A stretch of 64,000 nt of DNA from Bufo bufo (Eukaryota; Chordata; Amphibia; Anura; Bufonidae): contig NC_053397.1 of assembly GCF_905171765.1 (NCBI RefSeq), forward strand, positions 116,639,295 to 116,703,294. Reading direction: 5' to 3'. The notes beneath the pieces are model-generated. The model saw only the letters and a program-made list of their open reading frames with translations, was not told where the DNA came from and searched no databases. This document shows positions 20,610 through 32,812 of the stretch, in pieces (the stretch's first letter is position 1; each line of letters starts with the position of its first letter). Made by a program: the position numbers and the translations under genes.

Positions 20610-23208
20610 GTGGAGGATGTCAGCCGGGGGGTATACGTTTCCTCCATACGTACATCGCAATTTGTGTTACCAGCGGTTATTGTTTTTGGTGATAAGACGG
20701 AGACTATTTCTTTCTTTCTAGACAGTGGAGCAGGGGTAAATTTGATAGATGCCCATTTTGCCTGCACTATGGGTTTGTCTCTCTGTACGCTACAGAGACC
20801 TATTCCCATATTCGCTATTGATTCTGCTCCTCTGTCTCAGAGAAACCTCACCCACATTGTTCATAATTTACACCTTCGGGTAGGGGACCACCATAACGAG
20901 ATGCTTTCATGTTATGTTCTGGAGGGGCTTCCCACTCCAGTAGTGCTGGGTCTTCCCTGGTTGGTAGCGCACAATCCAGTGGTGGATTGGCAGGCCAGGG
21001 AGATATTGGAGTGGAGTGAGCAGCGCAGAGAAAATTGCTTAAATAGCAATTGCTTAGTTGCCTCCATAACTACCCTACCTACATTTATTTCGGATTTTGA
21101 GGACGTTTTTTCTGAAAAGGGTTGTCAGAAGTTACCACCTCATCGTCCTTATGATTGCCCGGTTAACCTTATTCCCGGCGCAAAATTACCCAAGACCAGG
21201 TTATATAATCTTTCAGGTCCAGAGAGACAAGCCATGAAAGATTATATCTCTGAGAGCTTGGCTAAGGGACACATCAGACCCTCTTCTTCACCCGTGGCTG
21301 CAGGGTTTTTCTTCGTTAAGAAGAAAGATGGGGGCCTGCGTCCTTGCCTAGATTTTCGCTAATTAAATCGGATAACCATCCGAGACCCATACCCTCTTCC
21401 TCTCATTCCTGACCTGTTTAACCAGATTGCGGGTGCTAGGTGGTTCTCCAAACTTGATCTTAGGGGGGCCTACAATCTGATTCGTATTAAGGAGGGGGAT
21501 GAGTGGAAGACAGCTTTTAACACCCCTGAGGGGCATTATGAAAATCTAGTTATGCCTTTCGGTCTGACCAATGCTCCTGCCGTCTTTCAACATTTCGTTA
21601 ATGACATTTTTAGTCATCTAATCGGCAGGTTTGTGGTAATAGACCTAGATGATATTTTAATTTATTCGTCTGATCTGAGAACACATGAGGTGCATGTCAG
21701 ACAAGTACTGCAGGTCCTACGGACGAATACATTATATGCTAAAATTGAAAAATGTGTCTTCGCCGTTCAGGAGATACAATTCCTAGGTTATTTTTTATCT
21801 GCTTCAGGTTTCCGTATGGATCCTAGGAAGGTCCAGGCAATTTTAGATTGGGATCTTCCTGAGAACCTCAAAGCACTGCAACGGTTCTTGGGCTTCGCGA
21901 ATTTCTATAGGAAAAATCATTAAAAATTATTCACTTATTGTAAAACCCCTTACTGACATGACTAAGAAGGGGACTGATTTTTCTAAATGGTCTGACGCCG
22001 CTAAAGTTGCTTTTTCCTCTCTAAAAGAGAGGTTTACCTCAGCACCTGTACTAGTCCAACCTGATGTCTCTCAGCCTTTTATTGTTGAAGTCGATGCGTC
22101 AGAGGTGGGAGTGGCGGCGGTGCTGTCTCAGGGTCCGTCTCCTGGCAAATGGCGTCCTTGTGCTTTCTTTTCTAAAAAACTATCTGCAGCAGAAAAGAAC
22201 TACGATATTGGCAATAGGGAACTAATAGCTATTAAACTAGCGTTTGAAGAATGGCGTCACTTTTTAGAGGGGGCAGTCCACTCCGTCACTGTGATTATGG
22301 ACCACAAAAATCTTCTGTACCTCGAATCAGCTAAGCGTCTCACCCCTAGACAAGCTAGGTGGTCGCTATTTTTTACCAGGTTTAACTTTGTGATTACCTA
22401 TCGTCCTGGGGCAAAGAATACCAAGGCTGATGCACTATCTCGTTGTTTCCCTGGAGGGGGTAATGTGAGTGATCCGGTGCCCATTCTTCAAAGAGGAGTG
22501 GTTGTTTCTGCGGTACAATCTGTTCTGGAGGGGAAGGTGTTAGAGGCCCAGGGGGACGCCCCGGTCTCTTGCCCCTCAGAGAAATTGTTTGTACCGTTGA
22601 ACCTGCGTTTCGAATTATTAAAGGAACATCATAATTCGGCACTTGCTGGGCACCTGGGTAGTAAAGCAACCTTGGCGCTATTGTCTCGTCGTTTTTGGTG
22701 GCCAAGGTTGCGTCAGGATGTATTGGATTTTGTGTCTTCTTGTTCTACCTGTGCGCGCTCAAAAGTTTCACATACACATCCTGCAGGGTCTCTATTACCA
22801 GTCGTCATTCCCAATAGACCATGGACACATCTGTCAATGGATTTTATCACTGACTTACCTTTGTCTGCGGGTAAAACTGTTATTTTGGTAGTAGTGGACA
22901 GGTTTAGTAAAATGGTACACTTCATTGCGTTACCCGCACTACCTAATGCTAAGACTGTTGCTCAGGTATTCGTCAGTGAAATCGTGAAGCTTCACGGGGT
23001 CCCCTTCGATGTTGTTTCGGATCGGGGTACCCAGTTTATTTCTAAATTTTGGAAAGCTTTTTGTTCCTGTTTGGGGGTACACTTGTCCTTTTCCTCAGCT
23101 TTCCATCCTCAGTCGAATGGACAGACTGAGCGTACCAACCAAAACCTAGAGACATATCTAAGATGTTTTGTGTCTGAAAACCAAGAGTTGTGGTCATCAT
23201 ATTTACCG
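20610..23208 (+). pseudogene. Gypsy A pol: protease, RT, RNase H, partial integrase
   Basis: The retropepsin has [12 protein letters not shown] (about 20717). RT starts near [18 protein letters not shown] and contains [16 protein letters not shown], a TAA stop at 21360-21362, and VVIDLDDILIYS, in which the usual Tyr of YLDD is Asp. A frameshift near 21910 precedes RNase H ([16 protein letters not shown]; 21958 onward). Integrase shows the HHCC finger (HHNSALAGHLG..CSTCARSK) and Asp, Asp and Glu in SMDFITDLP, VSDRGTQF and SNGQTERTN, then stops at SSYLP where the MITE begins. The damaged active site and stops make it dead. Confidence 0.8.
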
Positions 23209-23690
23209 ATAGGCCTCATGCACACGACCGTATTTTTTTACGGTCCGCAAAAACGGGTTCCGTTTTTCCGTGATCCGTGACCGTTTTTTCATCCGTGGGT
23301 CTTCCTTGATTTTTGGAGGATCCACGGACATGAAAAAAAAGTCGTTTTGGTGTCCGCCTGGCCGTGCGGAGCCAAACGGATCCGTCCTGAATTACAATGC
23401 AAGTCAATGGGGACGGATCCGATCGGTAACCATGGCAACCAGGACGCTACTGCAGTTGCCATGGTTACTTAGCAATTTGTAGAACCATTATACTTACCTG
23501 CGAGCTGCGATGTCTGCGTCCGGCCGGGAGCTCCTCCTACTGGTAAGTGACAGGTCTGTGCGGCGCATTGCTTAATGATCTGTCACTTACCAGTAGGAGG
23601 AGCTCCCGGCCCGACGCAGACATCGCAGTCCCATAAAGCAAATAGGGCAGGGTCAGAGCCCAGGCCAACGCAAGGTTATCAAGGTAACAT
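23208..23690. mobile_element. MITE at the broken end of Gypsy A
   Basis: It begins AGGCCTCATGCACACGACCGT, a start typical of a frog MITE family, with GGATCCACGGACATGAAAAA and GTCAATGGGGACGGATCCG inside. The segment 23510-23630 is a long hairpin with arms around GGAGCTCCTCCTACTGGTAA and its reverse complement. The right end is not clearly visible. Confidence 0.5.
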
Positions 23691-23980
23691 AGTAACATAG
23701 TACATAAGGCCGAAAAAAGACATTTGTCCATCCAGTTCGGCCTGTTATCCTGCAAGTTGATCCAGAGGAAGGCAAAAAAAAACCAAAAAAAAAAAAACCC
23801 TGTGAGGTAGAAGCCAATTTTCTCCACTTTAGGGGAATAAAAAATTCCTTCCCGACTCCAATCATGCAATCAGAATAACTCCCTGGATCAACGACCTCTC
23901 TCTAGTAGCTATAGCCTGTAATATTATTAAGCTCCAGAAATACGTCCAGGCCCCTCTTGAATTCCTTTATTGTACTCACC
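23690..23980 (-). mobile_element. CR1 LINE 3' fragment
   Basis: This 290-bp segment closely matches the 3' end of the CR1 copy at 29646-31826 (shared words CATAAGGCCGAAAAAAGACA, AAGTTGATCCAGAGGAAGGC, CTCTTGAATTCCTTTATTGT) and ends in the TAACATAG repeat expected at a CR1 3' terminus (minus strand). It is 5'-truncated. Confidence 0.8.
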
Positions 23981-24785
23981 AAGGTGGTTGAGAAAGAATC
24001 TAAATGGATTTCCAATCATATTTTGCCTTGCAGTGCTCCTGACCCTAAAGTTGGGGCCAGGGAGGAGGTGTCTAATATGTTATCTATTTTGCAGACTAAT
24101 CTTGTCGATCCATACAATCCTGTGTCTTCTCCAACAAGTGATCCTATCGTATCGGCGTCAGGCTGTGAACCATCTATAAACTGTGACTTAGTCCAGCTTT
24201 CCCCTAAGGTGGGGGCTACCACTCCTGTTCCCTGCAGCAGGAATGTGAAGGATTCACCAGAGTTCGTGACGCTGCAGAGAGGTCACGCTCTGAGAAAACA
24301 GGAAAAGAACACTCACCCCAACTTCCTATGTGATTTGTTTCAGGTCGAAGGCCGATATTTCGTGGACTCTTATCTTCAAGATGAGCATATAGGGCCGATC
24401 AGGGGTTTAATTGCTACAGGATCACAGGCAACTATCTTATCACATAGTTATTTCCAACAGGTTCTGGATTTAACAGCAAAGAGACCGAGATTGAAATCGT
24501 TCGATGGCTCTCTGATAAGTGTAGGTGGAGACGCTTTCCAGGTAAAAGGTACATCATGGTTGACATTCAAAATTTGCAATAAGACAATTAAACACCCCAA
24601 ACTGATTGTGGACCTTCCATATGATCGGCTGATCATAGGAATTGACCTTCTGAAAAGGTTGAGTTCCATAATAGACTTCATTAATGAAGCAGTTTGGACT
24701 TAGGTAAAGGCACCCATTTCCTATGATTATTCTTGCAATGCACAAACCCAACATAGTTGTCATGTGGTAGAAGAGAGGCCTAACT
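23981..24785 (+). pseudogene. Retroelement X, first retropepsin-like module
   Basis: A continuous frame to 24703 encodes a linker rich in Ser/Pro followed by a retroviral-type aspartic protease fold: HIGPIRGLIATGSQATILS, where the usual D-T/S-G is A-T-G, then a segment ending DRLIIGIDLLKRLSSIIDF, typical of the second half of a retropepsin. The catalytic Asp appears replaced by Ala. After a TAG the same frame continues to 24785, where the LTR of Gypsy B begins. The rest of the polyprotein continues at 29502 and 31828. The retroelement class is not identified. Confidence 0.55.
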
Positions 24786-25313
24786 TGTCACCGCCAGACC
24801 TCTGAGAAGTTCTGACAGAGGTTCTTCAGTACCTCCTGCATGATGTTCTTTTGTTTTGCTTTTGCTTTGACATCTCTTCTCCCTCTCCCAGCTGTCATCT
24901 ACTAGCAGTGATTGCTTCCCTTTATATCTCCTCCCATACTGCTTCCCTTTGCGATTTATACTACTTCCTGGATTGTGTTCACTGCTTGAAGTTGCTACAG
25001 CTGGTATCTCAGATAAGTCTATTTCTGTATTTCTGTTTTCCTGTTGGCTTGATTCTAGGTGACCCTGACTCCCTCCATATTAAGTGCAGGGAGCCGGTGG
25101 TCGTGTCCCCTCACTATTATAGGGTTTGCTGGTGTCACTCAGTCGAGGTACTTGGACATGCAACTTTCTATCATTGAGATCTTTGCATGGGCTGAGCAGT
25201 CAGGGAAAGCTCTAGGGCTTTAATAGGGCTCACCCTTTTGTTCCTTAGTTTGGGATCAAGTCAGTCGGATCTTTATTTGTTACTTCTTGTTTTCTGCAAC
25301 ACCATCCGTGACA
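24786..25313 (+). repeat. 5' LTR of Gypsy B
   Basis: The 528-bp segment begins TGTCACCGCC and ends CCGTGACA, giving TGTCAC/GTGACA inverted ends. The gag ATG follows 28 bp later (25341). Confidence 0.6.
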
Positions 25314-25340
25314 TTATAAACCGCCAAAACCGTCTTAAGC

Positions 25341-26197
25341 ATGGTTCCGGTTTTAGCCTTGACGGACCGCGTGCGGGGTCTTTTACTGGAGGTCGCAGAG
25401 CTCCACAAAACTGTATCTCAGTTTCAGGTGACCGGTTCTGCTTGCGTTCATGGAGTTTGTTCTGAGCCTAAGATCTCGCTTCCGGATACCTTCTCTGGGG
25501 GTAGTGAGAATTTTGTTCGTTTTAGAGAGGCTTGCAAACTCAATTTTCGCCTACTTCCCCATTCCTCTGGTGATGAGGAGCAGAGGGTGGGGATCATCAT
25601 ATCACTGCTCAGGGATAACGCTCAGTCTTAGGTCTTTTCGCTGCCGGAGGGGGCACGGCCCCTCTGATCAGTGGATGAATTTTTTGTAGCCCTGGGTCAG
25701 ATATATGATGATCCGGATCGTATTGCTCTGGCTGAATCTAAACTGCGTCTTTTATGCCAGGGTTAACAGTCCGCAGAGATATACTGTTCTGAATTTCGGA
25801 GATGGGCAGCTGATACTGGTTGGAATGATGCTGCACTCCGAAGTCAATTTTGCCATGGTCTTTCAGAGGGATTGAAAGATGCATTTGCCTTTCATGAGAG
25901 ACCTACCACCTTGGAGTCTGCCATGTCTCGAGCCGTTCGTATTGACAGGCGTCTTAGAGAAAGAGGAGAGATCACTCCTTCCTGTCATACTCAGTCCAAG
26001 GACAGTGGGGTGGTTTCATTCAGTGCGCAGGGGTCTCAGTCTCTCTCAATCCCCTCTGAGCAGGAGCCCATGCAGCTGGGTTTGCTTGCCTCTAACAACA
26101 GAGGATTCAGCTCTCAGAGGAGGGTTTGTTTCTGTTGTGGAGGTATAAATCATTTGGCAAATGTTTGTCCCTCTAGGAGATTAAGGGAGTTTTTTTG
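25341..26197 (+). pseudogene. Gypsy B gag
   Basis: Starts MVPVLALTDRVRGLLLEVAE; capsid words match element A (FSGGSENFVRFREACKLNF, SSGDEEQRVGIIISLL, CSEFRRWAADTGWNDAALRS). The CCHC knuckle is CFCCGGINHLANVCP (about 26130-26175). There are in-frame stops at 25629, 25671 and 25764. Confidence 0.8.
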
Positions 26198-29100
26198 AGA
26201 GTAATAAAGAAACAAAAAGAAAAAATTCCTCTAAAAACGTTCCATCTGTTACTATTGGCAAGGTTGATGCGGAAATTGAAGGTTTCCGTTTGCTTGTAGT
26301 TCCCGTTTTGTCCTACCTGCCAGGGTGGCGCTAGAGAGCAAGAACATTGTTTGTGAGATTTTTGTAGATAGTGGAGCAGCTGTCAATCTCATTGATAATC
26401 AATTTGCTATAACACATGGTTTCCAGGTATGCACTTTGGGAAAGGACATACCTGTTTTTGCTATTGATTCCGCTCCACTTTCTCAAAAATCGTTAAAGGG
26501 CATAGTTCACAATATCCGTTTGACTGTGAGTGATGCTCATGTTGAGGATGTGTCATGTTTCGTCCTAAGCGGGTTACCTACTCATCTAGTGTTGGGGCTA
26601 ACCTGGCTCACTAAACATAACCCCACCATTGATTGGCAAGCGAGGCAAATAAATGGTTGGAGTGACTTTTGCAGAGAGAATTGCCTCTCGACGTCTCTTT
26701 TAGAGGTTTCTACTAAGACTGTACCATCTTTTCTCTCTGAATTTTCGGATGTGTTTTCTGAGTGGTGTTCAGGAGCTGTCCCCTCACCGGGAGTACGATT
26801 GCCCTATTAATCTCATCCCAGGCGCCAAGCTGCCTAAATCTCGTTTATACAATCTCTCCCAACCTGAAAGGGTCGCTATGCATACTTATATCTCTAAGAG
26901 CCTGAGAAAGGGACACATACGACCCTCGAAGTCACCTGATGCCGCTGTTTTTTTTTGTTAAGAAAAAAGATGGTTCTTTAAGACCATGTCTGGATTTCAG
27001 GGAGCTGAACAGTATCACAATTTGTGACCCTTATCCGCTTCCTCTGATCCCGGACCTGTTTAACCAGATTGTTGGGGCTAAAGTTTTTTCCAAGTTGGAT
27101 TTAAGAGGGGCATACAACGTGGTCAGGGTCAGAGAAGGGGACGAATGGAAGACGGCCTTCAATACCCCTGAGGGCCATTTTGAGAATTTGGTTATGACTT
27201 TTGGTTTGATGAATGCTCCAGCCGTCTTTCAACATTTTGTGAACAGCATTTTTTATCATTTAATGGGGAAATTTGTACTAGTGTATCTAGATGACATTTA
27301 GATTTTTTTCTCCTGATTTCAAAACTCATAGGGACCATCTACGTCAGGTCTTGCTCATTCTGCGGGAGAATAAATTGTACGCTAAACTGGAAAAATGTGT
27401 GTTTGCGGTTCCAGAAATTCAATTTCTGGGTTTTCTTCTTTCCGCTTCTGGTTTTCGCATGGACCCCAAGAAGGTCCGCGCTGTGCTTGATTGGGAGCTT
27501 CCTGGGAATCAAAAGGCGCTGATGCGCTTTTTGGGTTTTGCCAATTATTACAGGAAGTTCATTTTGAATTATTCCTCTGTTGTTAAGCCACTCACTGATA
27601 TGACTAAAAAGGGGGTAGATTTTTCCTCCTGGTCGGTAGAGGCGCATAAGGCCTTTTCTAGTATCAAAGAGAGTTTTGCTTCCGCTCCCATCTTGGTACA
27701 ACCTGATATCTCTCTGTCCTTCATTGTTGAGGTGGATGCTTCTGAGGTGGGTGTGGGTGCAGTCTTATCTTAGGGTCCCTCTCCTGCCAAATGGCGACGT
27801 GTGCCTTTTTCTCGAAGAAACTCTCCTCCGCAGAGAGAAATTACGATGTGGGAGATAGGGAGTTGTTGGCCATCAAGTTAGCTTTTGAGGAATGGCGCCA
27901 TTGGCTAGAGGGAGCCAGACACCCTATTACCGTGTTTACCGACCATAAGAATCTGGCCTACTTGGAGTCAGCCAAGCGTCTGAACCCGAGACAGGCCAGA
28001 TGGTCTTTGTTCTTTTCAAGGTTTAATTGTTGTTACGTTTCACCCTGGGGTTAAGAATGTGAAGGCGGATGCCCTGTCACGTTGTTTTCCTGGAGGGGGG
28101 AACTTTGAAGACCCGGGTCCTATTTTGGCTGAAGGGGTGGCTGTGCCTGCTCTTTATCCTGAATTGGAGGCAGAGGTTCAGGCAGAGGCTCCTGATCTTT
28201 GTCCTCCTGGGAGGTAGTTTGTGCCTCTCGCTTTACAACACAAGGTTTTTAAGGAGCACCACGATACTGTCCTTGCTGGGCACCCGGGGGGTAGAGCCAC
28301 AGTGGATCTCATTGCTTGGAGATTCTGGTGGCCCGCTCTTCGTAAGTCGGTTGAGGGTTTTGTGGCAGCCTGCGAGACCTGCGCTCGTGCCAAAGTCCCT
28401 CATTCATGGCCATCAGGTCCTCTCCTTCCATTACCCATTCCTTCCCGTCCTTGGACACATCTGTCCATGGACTTCATTACGGACCTGCCTCGTTCCTCGG
28501 GGATTCTGGTGGTGGTGGACCGTTTTAGCAAAATGCCGCATTTTATTCCTTTTCCTGGGTTGCCCAATGCTAAAACGCTGCTGTAGGCATTTATTGATCC
28601 CATTGTCAAATTGCATGGTATTCCTTCAGACATAGTCTCTGATAGGGGCACGCAGTTTGTTCCCAGATTATGGAAGGCTTTCTGTTCTCGCTTGGGGGTT
28701 CGGTTGTTATTCTCTTCTGCTTTCCACCTGCAGTCGAATGGCCAGACGGAGCGCGTCAATCATAATCTGGAGACATATCTGCGCTGTTTTGTGGTGGAGA
28801 ATCAGGAGGATTGGTGTTCTTTTCTCTCCCTTGCTGAGTTTGCTTTAAATAACCGTCGTCAGGAGTCCTCTGATAAGTCACAATTTTTTGGTGCATATGG
28901 GTTTCATCCGCAGTTTGGGACATTCTCTGGAGAGGGGGCTTCTGGTTTACCTGATGAGGAGAGATTCTCCTCGTCTTTGTCATCTATTTGGCAAAAGATT
29001 CAGGATAATCTAAAGAGCATGAGTGAGAGATATAAGCGTGTGGCGGATAAGAGACGTGTGCCTGGTCCGGACCTGAATGTTGGTGATCTGGTGTGGTTGT

Positions 29101-29501
29101 CTACTAAGAATATCAAATTGAAGGTTCCCTCCTGGAAGTTGGGTCCTAAGTTTATTGGGCCTTACAAAATCTTGTCCGTCATCAATCCCGTTGCCTACCG
29201 TCTTGATCTTCCTCAGACTTGGAAGGTCCATAATGTTTTTCACAAGTCCCTATTAAAACCTTATGTCCAACCCACTGTACCCTCCTCTTTGCCTCCTCCT
29301 CCGATTGTGGTTGATGGTAATCTTGAATTTCAGGTCTCTAGGATTGTGGACTATCGTATTGTCCGCGGTTCTCTTCAGTACCTCGTTCATTGGGAGGGTT
29401 ATGGTCCTAAAGAGAGGATGTGGGTTCCAGTGGTGGACATTAAGGCCACTCGTCTTCTCAGGGCATTCCATAGGTCTCATCCTGAGAAGGTGGGTTCATG
29501 A
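26198..29501 (+). pseudogene. Gypsy B pol with chromodomain
   Basis: Protease IFVDSGAAVNLID (about 26357); RT with [18 protein letters not shown] and an intact FVLVYLDDI (about 27275) followed by a stop; RNase H ([30 protein letters not shown]); integrase HHCC (HHDTVLAGHPGG..CETCARAK), Asp/Asp/Glu in SMDFITDLP, VSDRGTQF and SNGQTERVN; and a C-terminal chromodomain (EFQVSRIVDYRIVRGSLQYLV.., about 29325-29470), which in such elements directs integration to chromatin. At least eight stops or frameshifts. The last 296 codons (28611-29501) are open. Confidence 0.85.
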
Positions 29502-29645
29502 TCTGGATGGAGATTCCCAGAGTCATAATGTGGTTGCAAAATGTCTTTTGTCTATCTCCATAGGAAATAAGACTACAGAACACGTTTTCATTGTGCTTAA
29601 TGAACCACGGCATCAGATGTATATGGGTAATGACCTTCTGCAGAT
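29502..29645 (+). pseudogene. Retroelement X, second retropepsin-like module (first half)
   Basis: Open in phase with the end of Gypsy B: it encodes DSQSHNVVAKCLLSISIGNK and HVFIVLNEPRHQMYMGNDLL, which resembles the end of a retropepsin and parallels IIGIDLL in the first module. The CR1 insertion cuts it here, and it continues at 31828. Confidence 0.45.
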
Positions 29646-31826
29646 TAGTAACATAGTAACATAGTACATAAGGCCGAAAAAAGACATTTGTGCATCCAGT
29701 TCGGCCTGTCATCCTGCAAGTTGATCCAGAGGAAGGCAAAAAAACCCTGTGAGGTAGAAGCCAATTTTCCCCACTTTAGGGGAATAAAAAATTCCTTCCC
29801 GACTCCAATCAGGCAATCAGAATAACTCCCTGGATCAACGACCCCTCTCTAGTAGCTATATCCTGTAATATTATTACACTCCAGAAATACATCCAGGCCC
29901 CTCTTGAATTCCTTTATTGTTCTCACTATCACCACCTCCTCAGGCAGAGAGTTCCATAGTCTCACTGCTCTTACCGTAAAGAATCCTTTTCTATGTTTGT
30001 GTACAAACCTTCTTTCCTCCAGATGCAGAGGATGTCCCCTCATCACAGTTACAGTCCTGGGGATAAATAGATGATGGGATAGATCTCTGTACTGACCCCT
30101 GATATATTTATACATAGTAATTAGATCTCCCCTCAGTCGTCTTTTTTCTAACGTGAATAACCCTAATTTTGATAATCTTTCAGGGTACTGTAGTTGCCCC
30201 CTTCCAGTTATTACTTTAGTTGCCCTCCTCTGGACCCTCTCCAGCTCTACTATGTCTGCCTTGTTCACTGGAGCCCAGAACTGTACACAGTACTCCATGT
30301 GTGGTCTGACTAATGATTTGTAAAGTAGTAGGAATATGTTCTCATCACGGGCATCTATGCCCCTTTTGATGCAACCCATTATCTTATTGGCCTTGGCAGC
30401 AGCTGCCTGACACTGTTTTTTGCAGCTTAGTTTGCTGTTTATTAAAATTCCTAGATCCTTTTCCATGTCAGTGTTACCGAGTGTTTTACAATTTAGTATG
30501 TACGGGTGACTTGCATTATTCCTTCCCATGTGCATAACTTTACATTTGTCAGTGTTAAACCTCATCTGCCACTTATCTGCCCAAGCCTCCAATCTATCCA
30601 GATCCCTCTGTAGTAGTATACTGTCCTCTTCAGTGTTAATTACTTTACACAGTTTAGTGTCATCTGCGAAAATTTATATTTTACTATGCAAGCCTTCTAC
30701 GAGATCATTAATAAATATATTGAAGAGAATAGGGCCCAATACTGACCCCTGATGTACTCCACTAGTGACAGTGACCCAATCTGAGTATGTACCGTTAATA
30801 ACCACACTCTGTTTTCTATCACTGAGCCAGTTACTTACCCACCTACAGACGTTTTCTCCCAGTCCGAGCATTCTCATTTTATATACTAAGCTTTTATGTG
30901 GTACAGTGTCGAATGCTTTGGAGAAGTCCAGATACACGACATCCATTGATTCGCCGCTGTCAAGTCTAGAACTTACCTCCTCATAGAAACTGATTAAATT
31001 AGTTTGACATGACCGATCCCTCACGAAGCCATGCTGATATGGCGTTATTTGCTTATTTCCGTTAAGATGCTCTAACATAGCATCTCTCAGAAAACCTTCA
31101 AACAGTTTACCCACAACAGATGTTAAACTTACCGGCCTATAGTTTCCAGGCTCTGTTTTTGGACCCTTTTTGAATATTGGCACCACATTTGCCATGCGCC
31201 AATCCTGTGGGACATTCCCTGTCAGTATAGAGTCCGCAAATATCAGAAATAAGGGTCTAGCTATGACATTACTTAATTCCCTTAGGATACGGGGGTGTAT
31301 GCCATCCGGTCCTGGCGATTTGTCTATTTTAATCTTTTTAAGTCGCTGTTGTACTTGTACACTTTTAATGGGGAATTTATTTCAACATTCAGCATTTCAT
31401 CTGACAGTTTATTTTCCTCAGTGAATACATTGGAGAAAAAAATATTTAACAGCTTTGCTTTCTCCTCGTCGCTCTCTGCGACTCCCCCCTCATTACTCTT
31501 TAAAGAGCCGACACCTTCAGATTTATACTTTTTAACATTTATATAATTGAAGAACATTTTAGGGTTAGTTTTACTCTCTTTGGCAATTAATCTGTCGGTC
31601 TCTAGTTTGGCCGCTTTTATTTGTTTTTTCCATGTTCTATTTTTTTCCTTATAGTTTTTCAGTGCTTCCGTGCTACCCTCCTGTTTTAGTGTTCTATATG
31701 CTTTCTTTTTGTCATTTATTGCTTTCTTTACAGTTCTGTTTATCCACATTGGTTTCTTTTTGTTCCTTAACCTTTTATTCCCATACGGTATGTACCTCTC
31801 ACAATGAGATTTTAGGATTGATCTGG
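29646..31826 (-). mobile_element. CR1 LINE, 5'-truncated
   Basis: A minus-strand non-LTR retrotransposon with a 3' end of TAACATAG repeats at 29646-29670, a short 3' UTR and the last part of ORF2. The 5' end is truncated in the region before RT. It splits retroelement X. Confidence 0.85.
29849..31749 (-). pseudogene. CR1 ORF2: reverse transcriptase region
   Basis: The pieces read in order on the minus strand. 31324-31749 is the linker (MWINRTVKKAINDKKKAYR). 30674-31195 is the RT fingers and palm ([56 protein letters not shown]). 29849-30592 is the thumb and C-terminal domain (AWADKWQMRFNTDKCKVMHM, DLGILINSKL, YKSLVRPHMEYCVQFWAP, LEERRFVHKHRKGFFTVR). The FADDT motif region near 30660 is affected by a frame break. 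The endonuclease domain is missing. Confidence 0.85.
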
Positions 31827-31827
31827 T

Positions 31828-32402
31828 AAATAATACCCTCTGGTCCAGATTACCGGGAAACCCAGAGGGATTCCAGGATGTGAAGCAAGCCTTGAGATGG
31901 GGACAACAGATGCCCTATGCCGTGAGTATCATGGTTGCCGAGGAGGTTAAAATCCCTGAAGAATGTAAACCATTTCTTCTTCCCATTCAAGTGAAGGGAC
32001 AAACTCTGAAGAACGCAGATGCTTTGATCTGTTTGTCCAACCGGATGCAGCAACTCGGTCTACAGGTAAAACCCACTCCTGTAATTAACATCCATCAGGA
32101 TCCATTGCATATGATAATCCATAACATGGCTCCCCATAGCATATCCCTGCAGTAGAAACACAGTAATTGGTCTAGCTATGGATTCGGAATACTATACTTT
32201 TGGATTCCAGAATGATGTAATTGGACTTATTCCTGATGAATACCTAACAGAAGAACAGGTAGTGGAACAATGTTTTTCCTCAACACCTGAGGGGTTATTC
32301 AATATCCACTCTGTTTATCCTTTCAGTTCTGAAGAATGTACTGTAGTATCGCTGCAGAACCGATCACCAGTCACAATGCTGAACAATACAAATCCACTAT
32401 AA
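31828..32402 (+). pseudogene. Retroelement X, C-terminal part
   Basis: It resumes with DLVNNTLWSRLPGNPEGF, which completes the second retropepsin-like module, then a region (VKIPEECKPFLLPIQVKG, LGLQVKPTPVINIHQDPLHM) resembling the beta-rich segment that follows the protease in several LTR elements. It stops at 32153 and continues in another frame (32178-32402). It ends at a hAT fragment near 32403. Confidence 0.45.
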
Positions 32403-32812
32403 TATGCTTTCTATATTCGAAAGTATATTATAAGTGTATTACACCTCTATATACTGCACACCAAACAATAGTACACCTATACTAGTCCTTAAAAGGACTT
32501 TTGTGGACCTATTAGCTAGCGATTTGTGTCACTAACAGTCTATAACTGCTCCACACAGCAACCTCTCCCTACACTGACAAAAGACAGAATGTAAAATGGC
32601 ACCAGATCAGGTCTATTTATAAGGTAGGGGGTATGTCTATGTGCTGAAATGTCTCAATTGGCTGTCCTGTACCACCTGATGGATGTGTCATGGGTCAAAG
32701 TTCTTCACAATGTAAAGGAATATGGCAGTCGCGAATATCGCCATATGTTCGGCGAACAGCGAACGAGTAAAGTTCAGAGCGAACCGACCGCTGGGCGAAC
32801 CGCAAGGCCATC
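32403..32812 (-). mobile_element. hAT 5'-end fragment
   Basis: On the minus strand it starts AGAGATGGCCTTGCGGTTCG with a run of TTCGCC/TTCGCG words up to about 32730, typical of a frog hAT terminus, then an AT-rich 5' region with a TATAAATA-like motif. It abuts hAT coding DNA on the plus strand at 32813, so it is probably inserted there. Confidence 0.55.

Larger units (their letters stand above)
19046..23208 (+). mobile_element. Gypsy element A, 3'-truncated
   Basis: A Ty3/Gypsy element in plus orientation: 5' LTR 19046-19670, gag 19738-20598, then pol up to the integrase core, where a MITE takes over at about 23208. The C-terminal integrase, any chromodomain and the 3' LTR are absent. It is closely related to element B at 24786. 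Confidence 0.8.
24786..29501 (+). mobile_element. Gypsy element B (chromodomain type), no 3' LTR
   Basis: Plus orientation: 5' LTR 24786-25313, gag, protease, RT, RNase H, integrase and a C-terminal chromodomain ending at 29501. No 3' LTR follows; the flanking retroelement X resumes at once, so the 3' end has been lost. It contains many stops and frameshifts. It is inserted in retroelement X. Confidence 0.8.

Noticed and set aside
23981..24703. Host aspartic protease gene (retroviral-like skin protease type)
   Set aside because: The catalytic Asp is replaced, the frame is broken by two mobile elements, and a second similar module follows, all better explained by a dead retroelement.
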